64,000 bases of DNA from Paenarthrobacter ilicis (GTDB lineage Bacteria > Actinomycetota > Actinomycetes > Actinomycetales > Micrococcaceae): NCBI RefSeq assembly GCF_016907545.1, contig NZ_JAFBCD010000001.1:1922001-1986000 (forward strand), read 5' to 3'. The position numbers and the translations under genes were made by a program. Positions 8,934 to 17,731 of this stretch are shown one piece after another. The first letter of the stretch is position 1. Every line of letters begins with the position of its first letter. Under the pieces are notes generated by a model that saw nothing but the letters and a program-made list of their open reading frames with translations, had not been told where the DNA came from and searched no databases.

Positions 8934-8947
8934 GGAAAGCGCTTCCC
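8934..8947. promoter_or_regulatory. LacI-type operator upstream of the acyltransferase fusion gene
   Basis: GGAAAGCGCTTCCC is a 14-bp palindrome with one mismatched pair and the central AAGCGCTT/CG core typical of LacI-family sugar repressors. It lies just downstream of the -10 element (8951-8956), overlapping the expected transcription start of the minus-strand gene, which is the position expected for repression. No LacI gene is in the window. Confidence 0.65.
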
Positions 8948-8950
8948 ACT

Positions 8951-8979
8951 AGTAAACAGAACGGTCTCAGGTCAGTCAA
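8951..8979 (-). promoter_or_regulatory. sigma-A-type promoter of the acyltransferase fusion gene
   Basis: Reading the minus strand, TTGACT (8974-8979) and TTTACT (8951-8956) are separated by exactly 17 nt. The expected start near 8944 gives a leader of about 50 nt before GTG 8892. Confidence 0.65.
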
Positions 8980-8982
8980 CGC

Positions 8983-9100
8983 GTGTTCGCAAGCGGTCGC
9001 GATCGAACACTTTAAGGGGGTACTGCCATAACCCCTCACGGCAGGAACTCCTTTGGCCGGCCAAAAGAGAGTTAGATGGGAACATCCACGAATGTTCACA
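8983..9100 (+). promoter_or_regulatory. cluster of three inverted repeats upstream of the alcohol dehydrogenase gene
   Basis: Three separate dyads lie between the divergent genes. GTGTTCG (8983-8989) pairs with CGAACAC (9004-9010). TTTGGCCGGCCAAA (9052-9065) is a perfect 14-bp palindrome. TGGGAACAT (9077-9085) and ATGTTCACA (9092-9100) form an arm with one mismatch and a 6-nt spacer, only 13 nt from the start codon. Repressor binding to the last would overlap the leader. The number of dyads suggests more than one regulator. Confidence 0.5.
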
Positions 9101-9113
9101 ACGCAGGAGAAAC

Positions 9114-10157
9114 ATGCCTACCGCTTCCGCATACGCATCACCATCAGCTACCGGCGACCTTGCCCTGACCACCATTGAACGCCGTGAGGTTGGACCCAAC
9201 GATGTCCTGATCGACATCAAGTTTGCAGGCATCTGCCACTCGGATATCCATACCGTCCGCGGCGATTGGGGACCCCAGCAGTACCCGCTGGTTCCGGGCC
9301 ACGAAATTGCAGGAATCGTGTCCGAGGTTGGCCCCGAGGTGACCAAGCACAAGGTCGGCGACCGCGTGGGCGTCGGCTGCATGGTCAACTCCTGCAAGGA
9401 GTGCAAGAACTGCCTCGCCGGCGAGGAGCAGTACTGCCTCAACGGCAGCGTAGGAACCTACGGTGCCGTTGACCGCGACGGCACCATCACCCAGGGTGGC
9501 TACTCCACCAACGTGGTAGTGAATGAAGAGTTCGTCGTCACCATCCCCGACGGCCTGGAACTGGACGTAGCTGCACCCCTGTTGTGCGCCGGCATCACCA
9601 CGTTCTCCCCGCTCCACCACTGGGGTGCAGGCCCCGGTAAAAAGGTTGCCATTGTTGGCTTGGGCGGACTTGGCCACATGGCAGTCAAGATTGCCCACGC
9701 CATGGGTGCCGAGGTTACCGTTCTTTCGCAGTCGCTGAAGAAGATGGAAGACGGCCTCAAGTTGGGTGCCGATCACTACTACGCCACCAGCGATCCCACC
9801 ACTTTCGAGAAGCTCGCCGGCACGTTTGACCTGATCATCAACACCGTCAGCGCGTCCATTGACATCACTGCCCACCTCCAGCTCCTGGCTCTCGACGGGA
9901 CCCTCGTCAACGTCGGCGCGCCGGCTGAGCCGTTGCCGGTCAGGGCAGGTGCCCTCATCGGAGGCCGCAGGTCCTTCGCTGGTTCCGCAATCGGCGGCAT
10001 TCCCGAAACCCAGGAAATGTTGAACTTCTGCGCCGAACACGGCTTCGGTGCAGAGATCGAGGTCATCCCGGCCAGCAAGATCAACGAAGCCTACGAGCGC
10101 GTCCTTGCGTCCGACGTCCGCTACCGTTTCGTCATTGATACCGCCACTATTGGCTAA
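9114..10157 (+). CDS. zinc-dependent alcohol dehydrogenase (NAD(P), cinnamyl/YahK-type)
   Basis: 347 residues of the zinc MDR superfamily. Catalytic zinc ligands are in [15 protein letters not shown] and the GHEIAG motif; structural zinc ligands are the four Cys in [15 protein letters not shown]; the nucleotide site is [20 protein letters not shown]. The sequence style ([22 protein letters not shown]) matches the AdhC/YahK group of broad-range aldehyde reductases, usually NADP-linked; cofactor preference is not proven here. ATG 9114 has AGGAG 4 nt upstream. A strong hairpin terminator (10196-10226) ends the unit. Confidence 0.92.
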   Translation: MPTASAYASPSATGDLALTTIERREVGPNDVLIDIKFAGICHSDIHTVRGDWGPQQYPLVPGHEIAGIVSEVGPEVTKHKVGDRVGVGCMVNSCKECKNCLAGEEQYCLNGSVGTYGAVDRDGTITQGGYSTNVVVNEEFVVTIPDGLELDVAAPLLCAGITTFSPLHHWGAGPGKKVAIVGLGGLGHMAVKIAHAMGAEVTVLSQSLKKMEDGLKLGADHYYATSDPTTFEKLAGTFDLIINTVSASIDITAHLQLLALDGTLVNVGAPAEPLPVRAGALIGGRRSFAGSAIGGIPETQEMLNFCAEHGFGAEIEVIPASKINEAYERVLASDVRYRFVIDTATIG

Positions 10158-10170
10158 AGTTTGACCAAGC

Positions 10171-10226
10171 GGCGCTGCAGCAGCGCCATCGCAGCAGGCC
10201 ACGTTCCGCACCTTGGAGCGTGGCCT
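10171..10226 (+). terminator. tandem hairpins after adh, terminator
   Basis: The first hairpin is GGCGCTG-CAG-CAGCGCC (10171-10187). The second has arms AGGCCACG (10196-10203) and CGTGGCCT (10219-10226), extended by four inner pairs to a 12-bp stem, followed by TTCTG. It also covers GTG 10220, which argues against that codon being the hrpB start. Confidence 0.7.
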
Positions 10227-10258
10227 TCTGCGTGTCCGGCAGCAGGGACAATGGTGTG

Positions 10259-12871
10259 GTGACTTTCAGACTGGAAACCGTGGGTGAGGGGCTGGCTTTC
10301 GCGGAATCCCTGGCGGAGCTGGCCCACGTCCTCAAAGAACAGGGCGACGGCGGCAGGGCAGTCGTGCAGGCCCCTCCGGGAACGGGGAAGACCACGCTGG
10401 TTCCCCCATTACTGGCCAATCTTGCTGAATCGCGGACGTCCGGCACGGGCCGCGTTGTGGTCACCCAGCCACGCCGCGTCGCCGTCCGTTCGGCCGCCGC
10501 GCGGCTTGCAGCGCTCGACGGCAGCCGCCTGGGGGAGAAGGTTGGCTACACGGTCCGGGGTGAAAGCAGAACGTCGCGGAATACCACGGTGGAGTTCGTT
10601 ACCCCTGGAATTCTGCTTCGCCGCTTGCTGGCCGATCCGGACCTGGTGGGCGTCAATGCCGTGGTGTTGGACGAAGTCCACGAGCGTGGACTGGAGTCCG
10701 ACCTTCTGCTGGGCATGCTGGCCGACGTCTGCGCCTTGCGCGGGGACCTCATGCTCGTTGCGATGTCGGCAACCCTGGATGCGCAACGTTTCGCGGAACT
10801 GTTGTCCCGCGAGGGAACCGGCGACGACGGCGGCCCGGCGCCCGTCGTCGACTGCCCCTCAGCGCTGCATCCCCTGACTGTCCGCTGGGCGCCCGCCAAG
10901 GAGGCTCGGCTGGACGGGCGTGGCGTGACGCGCACTTTCCTTGAACATGTGGCCGTCACGACCGCGAGCGTTTACCAGGAGGCGTTGGCCGGCCGCCCCG
11001 GCATGGATGCCTTGGTTTTCCTCCCGGGCGCCCGGGAGGTGGACGACGTCGCGGGGCGGTTGCGCTCACGTCTTGGGGACGGCGTGGAGGTGCTGGAGCT
11101 TCATGGCCAGGTGGGCCCTGCGGCCCAGGACCGTGCTGTTTCCGGCCGTGAATCCGGTGGTCGTCCCCGAATTATTGTTTCCACCTCTTTGGCGGAGTCG
11201 TCACTGACTGTGCCCGGAGTGGGGTTGGTGATCGATGGAGGACTTTCCAGGGAACCGCGCCGGGATGCCGGCCGGGGGATGTCCGGACTGGTGACTGTGT
11301 CCTGTTCGCGTGCCTCCGCTGACCAGCGCGCGGGCCGCGCGGCGCGGCAGGGGCCCGGTACGGTGGTCCGTTGCTATGACGCACAGGCGTTTGCAGCCGC
11401 GCCCGCCCATCAGACACCGGAAATCGCTGTTGCGGACCTGACAGGTGCCGCGCTGCTGTTGGCATGTTGGGGTGCGCCGGGAGGAATCAACCTCAAGCTT
11501 CCCGATGCCCCGCCGCAGGCTGCCATGTCCGATGCCATGGAGTTGCTCCACGAACTCGGTGCGGTCACGATGTCCGGGGCGGCCACCCCGCTGGGTAAGA
11601 CGCTGGCCAGGGTGCCGGCAGATCCGCGGTTGGCGCGGGCTCTCCTGGAGGGCTCCGCCGTGGCCGGGCCTCGGGCCACCGCGGAAGCCGTCGCGGTGGT
11701 GGCCGGTGACCAGCGGGCGCCGGGCGCGGACTTTGCCCGTCTGCTGTCCTCCTTGCGCGCGGGGTCCGATCCCGGTTCCCGCCGTTTCAAGGACGAAGTG
11801 AAGCGGTTTGAGTCGCTGGCGCTCCGGGAGGCACCCGTCGTCGGGCCTTCCGCGTCCCCTGGGGAAGTCACAGCCCAGGATGCGCCGGGTTTCGTCATCG
11901 CGCTGGCCTTCCCTGATCGGGTGGCCCGGAGGGTTCCCGGTGAGGGGTCCACCACGTATCTCCTGTCCTCGGGTACCCGGGCCGGGCTGCCGGCGGGCAG
12001 CCCGTTGCTGGGGGAGGAGTGGCTGGCCGTTGCAGAGGTTTCGCGCGCCCAAGGGCGTGATGCGGCGGGAACAGGAGCCGTCATTCGTTTGGCTGCCCGG
12101 TTCTCGCATGAGCTTGCCGCGGTGGCCGCGGCGGGCCTGCTGACGGAGCATGTTGAAGCCGCTTTTGACAAGGGCCGTGTGACGGCCCGCCTGGTACGGA
12201 AACTGGGCGCCATCGTTTTGTCGTCGACGCCGGTTCCCCCGTCCGCGGAGGCAGGTCGCCGGGCGGTGGCTTCGGCTGTGAAGAAGTCCGGGTTGGCGAT
12301 GATCGGCTGGCCGGAGGCTGCTGATGTTCTCCGGCGTCGGTTGGCATTGCTTCACCGCGAACTTGGCGCGCCCTGGCCTGACGTCCGCGAGCCCGCGCTG
12401 CTGGCCATGGTGCAGGAGTGGTTGGGTCCTGAACTCGAGTCCATTGCCACCGGCACCGCTGTACGTTCCATCAACCTCACGGAACCTCTCCGGCGACTCC
12501 TGCCCTGGCCGGCGGCCTCAGGCTTGGATGACCTGGTCCCGGAGCGGCTGCAAGTGCCCAGCGGTTCACGGGTACGGATCGCATACCCGGAACCCGATGA
12601 CGATGGCGGCCGGCCGCTAGTGGCAGTGAAGCTGCAGGAGTGCTTCGGTTGGGAGCGGACGCCGCGGCTTGTGGAAGGCCGGGTTCCGGTGCTGTTTCAT
12701 CTGTTGTCACCAGCAGGGCGGCCCCTGGCTGTTACTGATGATTTGGCGTCGTTCTGGTCCGGACCCTATGCCCAGGTCCGGGCAGAGATGCGTGGGCGCT
12801 ACCCCAGGCACCCCTGGCCCGAAGATCCTTGGACGGCACCGGCCACAGCCAAAACGAAGAAGCGGATGTAG
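10259..12871 (+). CDS. hrpB: HrpB-type DEAH-box ATP-dependent helicase
   Basis: 870 residues, slightly longer than E. coli HrpB. Motifs in order: Walker A QAPPGTGKTT, TQPRRVAVRSAA, DEVHERGLESD, MSATLD, STSLAESSLTVPGVGLVIDGGLSREPR, QRAGRAARQGPGTVVR. The HrpB-specific C-terminal half follows (FPDRVARR, LQECFGWERTPRLVEGRVPVLFHLLSPAGRPLAVTDDL). Its cellular role is poorly known in the family. GTG 10259 was chosen because GACAAT lies 6 nt upstream (leaderless geometry), and the upstream GTG 10220 falls inside the adh terminator hairpin. Confidence 0.92.
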   Translation: MTFRLETVGEGLAFAESLAELAHVLKEQGDGGRAVVQAPPGTGKTTLVPPLLANLAESRTSGTGRVVVTQPRRVAVRSAAARLAALDGSRLGEKVGYTVRGESRTSRNTTVEFVTPGILLRRLLADPDLVGVNAVVLDEVHERGLESDLLLGMLADVCALRGDLMLVAMSATLDAQRFAELLSREGTGDDGGPAPVVDCPSALHPLTVRWAPAKEARLDGRGVTRTFLEHVAVTTASVYQEALAGRPGMDALVFLPGAREVDDVAGRLRSRLGDGVEVLELHGQVGPAAQDRAVSGRESGGRPRIIVSTSLAESSLTVPGVGLVIDGGLSREPRRDAGRGMSGLVTVSCSRASADQRAGRAARQGPGTVVRCYDAQAFAAAPAHQTPEIAVADLTGAALLLACWGAPGGINLKLPDAPPQAAMSDAMELLHELGAVTMSGAATPLGKTLARVPADPRLARALLEGSAVAGPRATAEAVAVVAGDQRAPGADFARLLSSLRAGSDPGSRRFKDEVKRFESLALREAPVVGPSASPGEVTAQDAPGFVIALAFPDRVARRVPGEGSTTYLLSSGTRAGLPAGSPLLGEEWLAVAEVSRAQGRDAAGTGAVIRLAARFSHELAAVAAAGLLTEHVEAAFDKGRVTARLVRKLGAIVLSSTPVPPSAEAGRRAVASAVKKSGLAMIGWPEAADVLRRRLALLHRELGAPWPDVREPALLAMVQEWLGPELESIATGTAVRSINLTEPLRRLLPWPAASGLDDLVPERLQVPSGSRVRIAYPEPDDDGGRPLVAVKLQECFGWERTPRLVEGRVPVLFHLLSPAGRPLAVTDDLASFWSGPYAQVRAEMRGRYPRHPWPEDPWTAPATAKTKKRM

Positions 12872-12880
12872 CCGGTACGG

Positions 12881-14548
12881 TCAGGCGGGGACGTCCATGT
12901 GTGTTTGCGCCGTGTATTGGATGAGTCCGTCCACGAACGTAGCCACTACGGCACTTGCGGCGAATTCATCCGGGGCTGTTGCCAGCGGGTCGAGTTCAAA
13001 CGCCGTGAAGTCCGCCCGCTTCCCTGGAGTGATGGACCCCGAGACGTCCCAGAGGCCGGCCGCCTTGGCAGCGTGGGACGTGTAGCCTTCCAGGGCCTGC
13101 AGGGCGGTGAGTGCCTGGGAGGGTGTGATTGGGTCCTGCTCAGGGTGCCCGGACCTTCGACGGAGTTGGGCGTCGGCAATGATGGGCAGGGGCTGGTACG
13201 GGGCGATCGGCCAGTCTGAACCGATGCCAAGTGTTACCCCGGCGTCCCTGAGGTCGCGGCACCGCCACGCCCTGTCGGCGCGCTCCTTGCCGAGCCGCAG
13301 CGACCAGTTGTCGCTGTGATCTGCCAGGGCGTAGTGCGTGCAGTGCGTCGGCTGCATGCTGGCCACTATTCCGGAGCCCTTGAAGCGTGAAACCAGGTGG
13401 TCTGGCACTGTTTCCAAGTGTTCAATCCTGTGGACAGTCCGGGCCAGCACATCCGCGGGTATGGCGTCCACGCCGGGCCTCTTGAGGGACTCCAGGGCTG
13501 TCAGGACGTAGTCGACTCCGCCGTCCCCGATGGCGTGGGTTGCTGTGGGAATTCCGTGCGCCGCAAAGTATTGGACGGCGGAGGTGTATTCCTCCGGCCG
13601 CGGCCAGAAGGGGGCGGTGGACTGTCCATAGGCATCGGGCTCGTGGAGCCAGGCTGTGCCATTGTCGATTGTTCCGTCCACAAAGAGCTTGATGGCTTCA
13701 ATGGACCACCGCCGGCCGCCGGTCCCCACGGAGCGGGCCAGCTCCCGCCACGTTTCCCGGGTACCTCCCGGCATGCACCACGGTGCCGCACGAAGACGCA
13801 ACGGCAGGTCGCCGTCGTCCTCCAAAGCGCGGAAGAGCGCCGCTGATTCTTCACTGTGGTCCATGATGTGGGCACCGGTCAGGCCGGACCGGGCGAAGTC
13901 CTTGAGGAGGTTTCCCAGCCTGAGTTTCCGGTCCTCGAAGGACTCCTGCGGCATGTGGCGTTGCACCAGTTCCATGGCGGCAGCCTCCAGGAGAAGGCCT
14001 GTGGGGGTACCGTCGGGGTCGCAGACAATCTCCGAGGCCTGGCTGAACTCCTGGGGTCCCCGAATGCCGGCCATGTCCAGCGCCTTGCTGTTGGCCAAGG
14101 CTGAGTGGCCGTCGAACAGGCGGATCAGGGCGGGTTTGGTTCCGCTGACGTCATCCAGCACGCTCCTGTGCAGCTGCCTGCTGCCAAAAGCGTTGGGGTT
14201 CAGCCCCCAGCCACGCAACCATCCGTCGTCGTGCTTTGCCTGTGAACCCAGCAGCAGGGTGCGGACTTCCTCCACGGTTGCCGCTGCCGAGAGGTCGACG
14301 CCGGTGGTCATGTCCAGCCCGAAAACCGGGTGGATGTGGCAATCGACCAATCCGGGGGTCAACGTGGCGGAGCCAAGGTCCATCACGGTGGTGCCTGGGG
14401 TTTCCCAGGACAATGCCTGTTGACGGCTCCCGACGGCGGTAATCAGCCCGTTGCTCACAGCCACCGCTTGGATCGGCAAGGACGGGTCCTGCGAATTCCC
14501 GTCCAGCGTGTGGATGGTATCGGCGAGGACAATGAGGTCAGGAGTCAT
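12881..14548 (-). CDS. YtcJ-like metal-dependent amidohydrolase
   Basis: 555 residues of the amidohydrolase_3 group. The N-terminal beta-sandwich half (DLIVLADTIHTLDGNSQDPSLPIQAVAVSNG) leads to the metal site TPGLVDCHIHP; further ligands are expected at TATHAIGDGGV and HRIEHLETVP; the segment GIGSDWPIAPYQPL carries the late Asp; the C-terminal strand GKRADFTAFELDP is typical. Substrate unknown; relatives act on N-acyl or N-formyl amides and imides. It diverges from the TetR gene across a 98-bp gap holding TTACGA (14552-14557) and TCGTAA (14615-14620), which could be paired operator half-sites. It converges on hrpB with a 9-nt gap. Confidence 0.85.
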   Translation of the reverse strand: MTPDLIVLADTIHTLDGNSQDPSLPIQAVAVSNGLITAVGSRQQALSWETPGTTVMDLGSATLTPGLVDCHIHPVFGLDMTTGVDLSAAATVEEVRTLLLGSQAKHDDGWLRGWGLNPNAFGSRQLHRSVLDDVSGTKPALIRLFDGHSALANSKALDMAGIRGPQEFSQASEIVCDPDGTPTGLLLEAAAMELVQRHMPQESFEDRKLRLGNLLKDFARSGLTGAHIMDHSEESAALFRALEDDGDLPLRLRAAPWCMPGGTRETWRELARSVGTGGRRWSIEAIKLFVDGTIDNGTAWLHEPDAYGQSTAPFWPRPEEYTSAVQYFAAHGIPTATHAIGDGGVDYVLTALESLKRPGVDAIPADVLARTVHRIEHLETVPDHLVSRFKGSGIVASMQPTHCTHYALADHSDNWSLRLGKERADRAWRCRDLRDAGVTLGIGSDWPIAPYQPLPIIADAQLRRRSGHPEQDPITPSQALTALQALEGYTSHAAKAAGLWDVSGSITPGKRADFTAFELDPLATAPDEFAASAVVATFVDGLIQYTAQTHMDVPA

Positions 14549-14646
14549 GGGTTACGAAACTTTAGGCCCACGTGATCCCGGGCATAATACTTCACGCGAA
14601 ACTTCTGGCTAGAGTCGTAATAACAACGCGAACGGAGAAACACCCC

Positions 14647-15267
14647 ATGGCACGCCCGCTGGTACCACTCATATCCCTTGATGCGCTGGTTACGGCTGCC
14701 TTGGAGTTGGTGGACGAAGCCGGGGACTTCAGCCTCCCCAAACTGGCTAAGAAGATCGGGGTCAGCCAGTCCTCCATCTATAACCACGTCTCGGGCCGTG
14801 ACGCGATCATCGAACTGATGCGGGGCCGGATCATTTCCGAAAGCCCCTTCGTCCTCTCTGGGGACATGGACTGGGAGGCGTCGCTGCGGGCCATAGTGCG
14901 CAGCTACCGGGACGCCTTCGCACGGCACCCCCGACTTGCCCCTTTACTGGTTCTCCAAACCGTGGAGCACCACGACGTGTTGTCGCTCTACGAGAATCTG
15001 GCGCTTGTACTGGACAAGGCGGGCTTCAAAGGCCGCGATGTCATGTCCGCGATCTCCACCATTGACAGTTTCGCCCTGGGCTTTGCCTTGGATCTTGCAG
15101 CGCCGGAGGTTGTCTGGGCGCCTCCAGCCAAGGGTTATCCAGCGCTCACGCAGGCCTTGACGTTTGCTGGTTCGTCAGATGAACGCGGCGAAGCGGCGTT
15201 CGAATTCGGACTGGAAATTCTGATGGCCGGACTCCGGGCCACCCTTCAACGGACAGCGCGCAATTAG
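14647..15267 (+). CDS. TetR-family transcriptional regulator
   Basis: 206 residues. The helix-turn-helix is in residues about 12-55 (AALELVDEAGDFSLPKLAKKIGVSQSSIYNHVSGRDAIIELM). The C-terminal region resembles the TetR_C tetracycline-repressor-like ligand domain (YRDAFARHPRLAPLLVLQTV). GGAGA lies upstream of ATG 14647. It is divergent from the amidohydrolase and overlaps the following M50-like gene by one base, so it may control either or both. Confidence 0.9.
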   Translation: MARPLVPLISLDALVTAALELVDEAGDFSLPKLAKKIGVSQSSIYNHVSGRDAIIELMRGRIISESPFVLSGDMDWEASLRAIVRSYRDAFARHPRLAPLLVLQTVEHHDVLSLYENLALVLDKAGFKGRDVMSAISTIDSFALGFALDLAAPEVVWAPPAKGYPALTQALTFAGSSDERGEAAFEFGLEILMAGLRATLQRTARN

Positions 15268-16010
15268 TGGAGGCCGTTGCAGGAGTGGCTCAATCCTGGT
15301 GGGATGCCGTAGTCCGCGGCTTCACGGAGACACATACCAGTGGAGTTTCCTTGCCGTGGCTCCTGGCCGTTGTGGCGTGCGCGGCCGTGCTCAGCATTCC
15401 CCGTCTGACTTGGCGATGGTTCGGGCTCTACGTCACCTTCATCCACGAGTTGGGCCATGCCTACGCTGCGCTGATGACAGGCAGGTTTGTGCACGGATTG
15501 CGGATCGGGCTGGACCACTCCGGACAACTTGTCAGCAGCGGCCGGGGTCTGTTCGGATCGGCCTGGTCCGGTTTCTGGGGCTACCCGGCCCCCGCGGTGG
15601 TGGGACTGGCCCTCATCGCCGCATTTGCTACCGGCAAATCAGGGCTGGCAGTGTCTCTGGGTGCACTGGTGTTGCTGGCTTCCTTGGTGTTTTTGCGAAA
15701 CACCACCGGAATTCTGGTGGCCCTTGTCAGCGCGGGGGTGGCGCAGGCGTTGCTGTTCGCCGCACCGGCCACGCGCAACTACGTGGTGCTGGGCCTCGGG
15801 TTGGCCCTGACTGTAGGGGCGGTCAGGGACCTGCTGAAGGTCATGGGCGTGCACACGCGGCGCAGGGACCGGTTGGCTTCCTCGGATGCGGTGATATTGG
15901 CCCGGGCCACCGGCGCTCCTGCGTTCCTCTGGCTCACCGGTTTCACGCTGGTGATCGTCGCCTGCAGTGCCCTGTCCTGTTGGCTGCTCTGGACGGTCAC
16001 ATCGTCCTAG
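15267..16010 (+). CDS. M50-type integral membrane metalloprotease-like protein
   Basis: 247 residues with about six hydrophobic segments. The zinc motif HELGHA (in FIHELGHAYAALMTG, about residues 57-71) sits at the end of a membrane helix, as in M50B peptidases. The later FWGYPAPAVVGLAL segment is in the place of the third ligand region, but a clear Asp ligand as in NxxPxxxxD is not obvious. Proteolytic activity is therefore likely but unproven. GTG 15267 overlaps the last base of the TetR stop codon, so translation is coupled. Confidence 0.75.
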   Translation: MEAVAGVAQSWWDAVVRGFTETHTSGVSLPWLLAVVACAAVLSIPRLTWRWFGLYVTFIHELGHAYAALMTGRFVHGLRIGLDHSGQLVSSGRGLFGSAWSGFWGYPAPAVVGLALIAAFATGKSGLAVSLGALVLLASLVFLRNTTGILVALVSAGVAQALLFAAPATRNYVVLGLGLALTVGAVRDLLKVMGVHTRRRDRLASSDAVILARATGAPAFLWLTGFTLVIVACSALSCWLLWTVTSS

Positions 16011-16672
16011 GCTGCCCGGCCCGCACCCGTCATGTAGTCCGCCACCGCAGGTGCAAGGGACGCTCCGATCCCAGCTGCCGTGCGCTTGACGCCCTTGACC
16101 ACAAACGAATGGTCCCCTCCTTCAACCCACTGGAGGGTCGCCGTCGGGCCGATCTTTGACACCACGGCCTCCAGCAAGCCGGGCGTCGCAAACGTGTCCC
16201 GGGTGCCTTGCAGGAAGAGCATGGGCGCGGTGATGCCATACAGGTGCTCATCCCGCAGCTTCTCGGGCTTGCCGGGGGCATGCAGAGGGTAGCCGAGATA
16301 GATGAGACCCCGGGTGGCCATACCGTCAGCCACTGCCATGGACGCCATGCGGCCTCCGAAAGACTTTCCCGCGGACCACACCGGTTCGCCATCACCCAAT
16401 GCGATGGCCGTTTTCATGGCTTCTCTCCAGGCAGCGATCGCCTGGGGCGGACGGTCCGGGAACCGCCTGCCTGCCTCACGGTAGGGAAAGTTGAAGCGAA
16501 GGGTAGCCACCCCCACCTCTGCCAGGGCTTCAGCAAAACCCTGCATAAAAGGATGCTCCATCCCCGCTCCGGCACCATGGGCCAGAACCAACGTGGCTAC
16601 CGGCTTTTCGGGCCTGATGGACAGGGCAGACACCCGGGTGTCTCCCACGGCAATGGTGAGCGAAGTTTGCAT
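16007..16672 (-). CDS. alpha/beta hydrolase, KANL3/Tex30 or dienelactone-hydrolase-like
   Basis: 221 residues. LVLAHGAGAGMEHPFM is the oxyanion-side strand and loop, GKSFGGRM carries the nucleophile Ser, and GTRDTFATP and GGDHSF provide the acid and His. The family (KANL3/Tex30, COG3571) contains predicted hydrolases of unknown substrate. ATG 16672 begins the conserved region. The reading frame stays open far upstream, antisense to the ligD-like gene, but that is a codon-bias artefact. It overlaps the convergent M50 gene by 4 bp. Confidence 0.85.
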   Translation of the reverse strand: MQTSLTIAVGDTRVSALSIRPEKPVATLVLAHGAGAGMEHPFMQGFAEALAEVGVATLRFNFPYREAGRRFPDRPPQAIAAWREAMKTAIALGDGEPVWSAGKSFGGRMASMAVADGMATRGLIYLGYPLHAPGKPEKLRDEHLYGITAPMLFLQGTRDTFATPGLLEAVVSKIGPTATLQWVEGGDHSFVVKGVKRTAAGIGASLAPAVADYMTGAGRAA

Positions 16673-16696
16673 GAGACCATCATGGTAGCTTGGGCC

Positions 16697-17722
16697 ATGG
16701 CCAGTGAAGCAACCACCGTATCCGTTCCCGGACCCCATGGACCGCGCGAAGTCCGCATATCGAGTCCCGGCCGCTTGATGTGGCCCGAAGCGGGAATCAC
16801 CAAATTGGACCTGGCCACCTACCTGGTGGACGTGGGCGAGGCTTTTGTCAGTGCCAATGGGAACCGGCCGGTGAGCCTGCAGCGGTATTCGGGCAATATT
16901 GAAGGGGATATGTTCTTCTCCAAGAATCCGCCCAAGGGAGCCCCGGAGTACGTCAGATCGGTTCCCGTGACCTATCCCAGCGCGCGGACGCATCCCCAGA
17001 TGGTCATTGACGAACCGGCAGCTGCCGTGTGGGCCGCACAGATGAACACGGTGGTCTTCCACCCCTGGGCATCCCGGGCCGATGACCCGGACAACCCCGA
17101 CCAGCTCAGGATTGATCTTGACCCCCAGCCCGGAACGGATTTTGACGATGCAAAGCGGGCGGCTGTGGAGTTGCGCTCTGTTCTGGATGAAGCGGGGCTG
17201 ACTGCGTTCATCAAAACGTCCGGAAATCGCGGCCTTCACGTCTACGCGCCCATCAAGCCTGTGCACGAGTTCCTGAACGTCCGGCACGCCGTCATAGCCG
17301 CAGGCCGGGAACTTGAACGCAGGATGCCGGACCAAGTCACCACTGCTTGGTGGAAGGAAGAGCGCGGCCAGAGGATTTTTGTGGACTTCAACCAGGCAAA
17401 CAGGGACCGCACCATTGCCGGAGCCTACAGCCCACGTGCCGTGCCCCTGGCACAAGTGTCCTGCCCCTTGGCGTGGGATGAGCTGGATGGCGCGGACCCA
17501 GCCACGTACACCATCAAGACCGTGCCGGACCGGTTGAAGAAGACCGGGGACCCGTGGAAGGACATGCACCAGCACCCGGGAGGGATCGACGTGTTGCTGG
17601 AATGGTGGGAAAGGGACGTCGCCAATGGTCAGGGCGAGATGCCGTTCCCGCCTGAATTCCCCAAAATGCCCGGCGAGCCCATGCGGGTCCAACCCAGCAG
17701 GGCGCGCAAGCCCACGGAGTAA
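16697..17722 (+). CDS. LigD-type polymerase/primase domain protein, stand-alone
   Basis: 341 residues equal to the polymerase module of bacterial LigD (archaeo-eukaryotic primase superfamily). Key features: LTKxDLxxY-like start (ITKLDLATYLVDVGEAF), the catalytic IDLDPQPGTDF with two Asp, TSGNRGLHVYAPI with the conserved His, and VDFNQANRDRTIAGAYSPRA. In end joining it adds nucleotides at break ends with Ku and a ligase, but no ku or ATP-dependent ligase gene is adjacent here. The C terminus is a short basic tail. ATG 16697 follows TAGCTT by 5 nt. Confidence 0.92.
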   Translation: MASEATTVSVPGPHGPREVRISSPGRLMWPEAGITKLDLATYLVDVGEAFVSANGNRPVSLQRYSGNIEGDMFFSKNPPKGAPEYVRSVPVTYPSARTHPQMVIDEPAAAVWAAQMNTVVFHPWASRADDPDNPDQLRIDLDPQPGTDFDDAKRAAVELRSVLDEAGLTAFIKTSGNRGLHVYAPIKPVHEFLNVRHAVIAAGRELERRMPDQVTTAWWKEERGQRIFVDFNQANRDRTIAGAYSPRAVPLAQVSCPLAWDELDGADPATYTIKTVPDRLKKTGDPWKDMHQHPGGIDVLLEWWERDVANGQGEMPFPPEFPKMPGEPMRVQPSRARKPTE

Positions 17723-17731
17723 GTGGCTCTG

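Noticed and set aside
14552..14620. TTACGA/TCGTAA pair as an operator for the TetR gene
   Set aside because: The half-sites are 57 bp apart, too far for one dimer, and hexamers of this kind can occur by chance; mentioned only as context.
16673..17692. 340-codon upstream extension of the minus-strand alpha/beta hydrolase
   Set aside because: It lies antisense to the LigD-type gene, shows no domain, and the hydrolase homology begins at ATG 16672.
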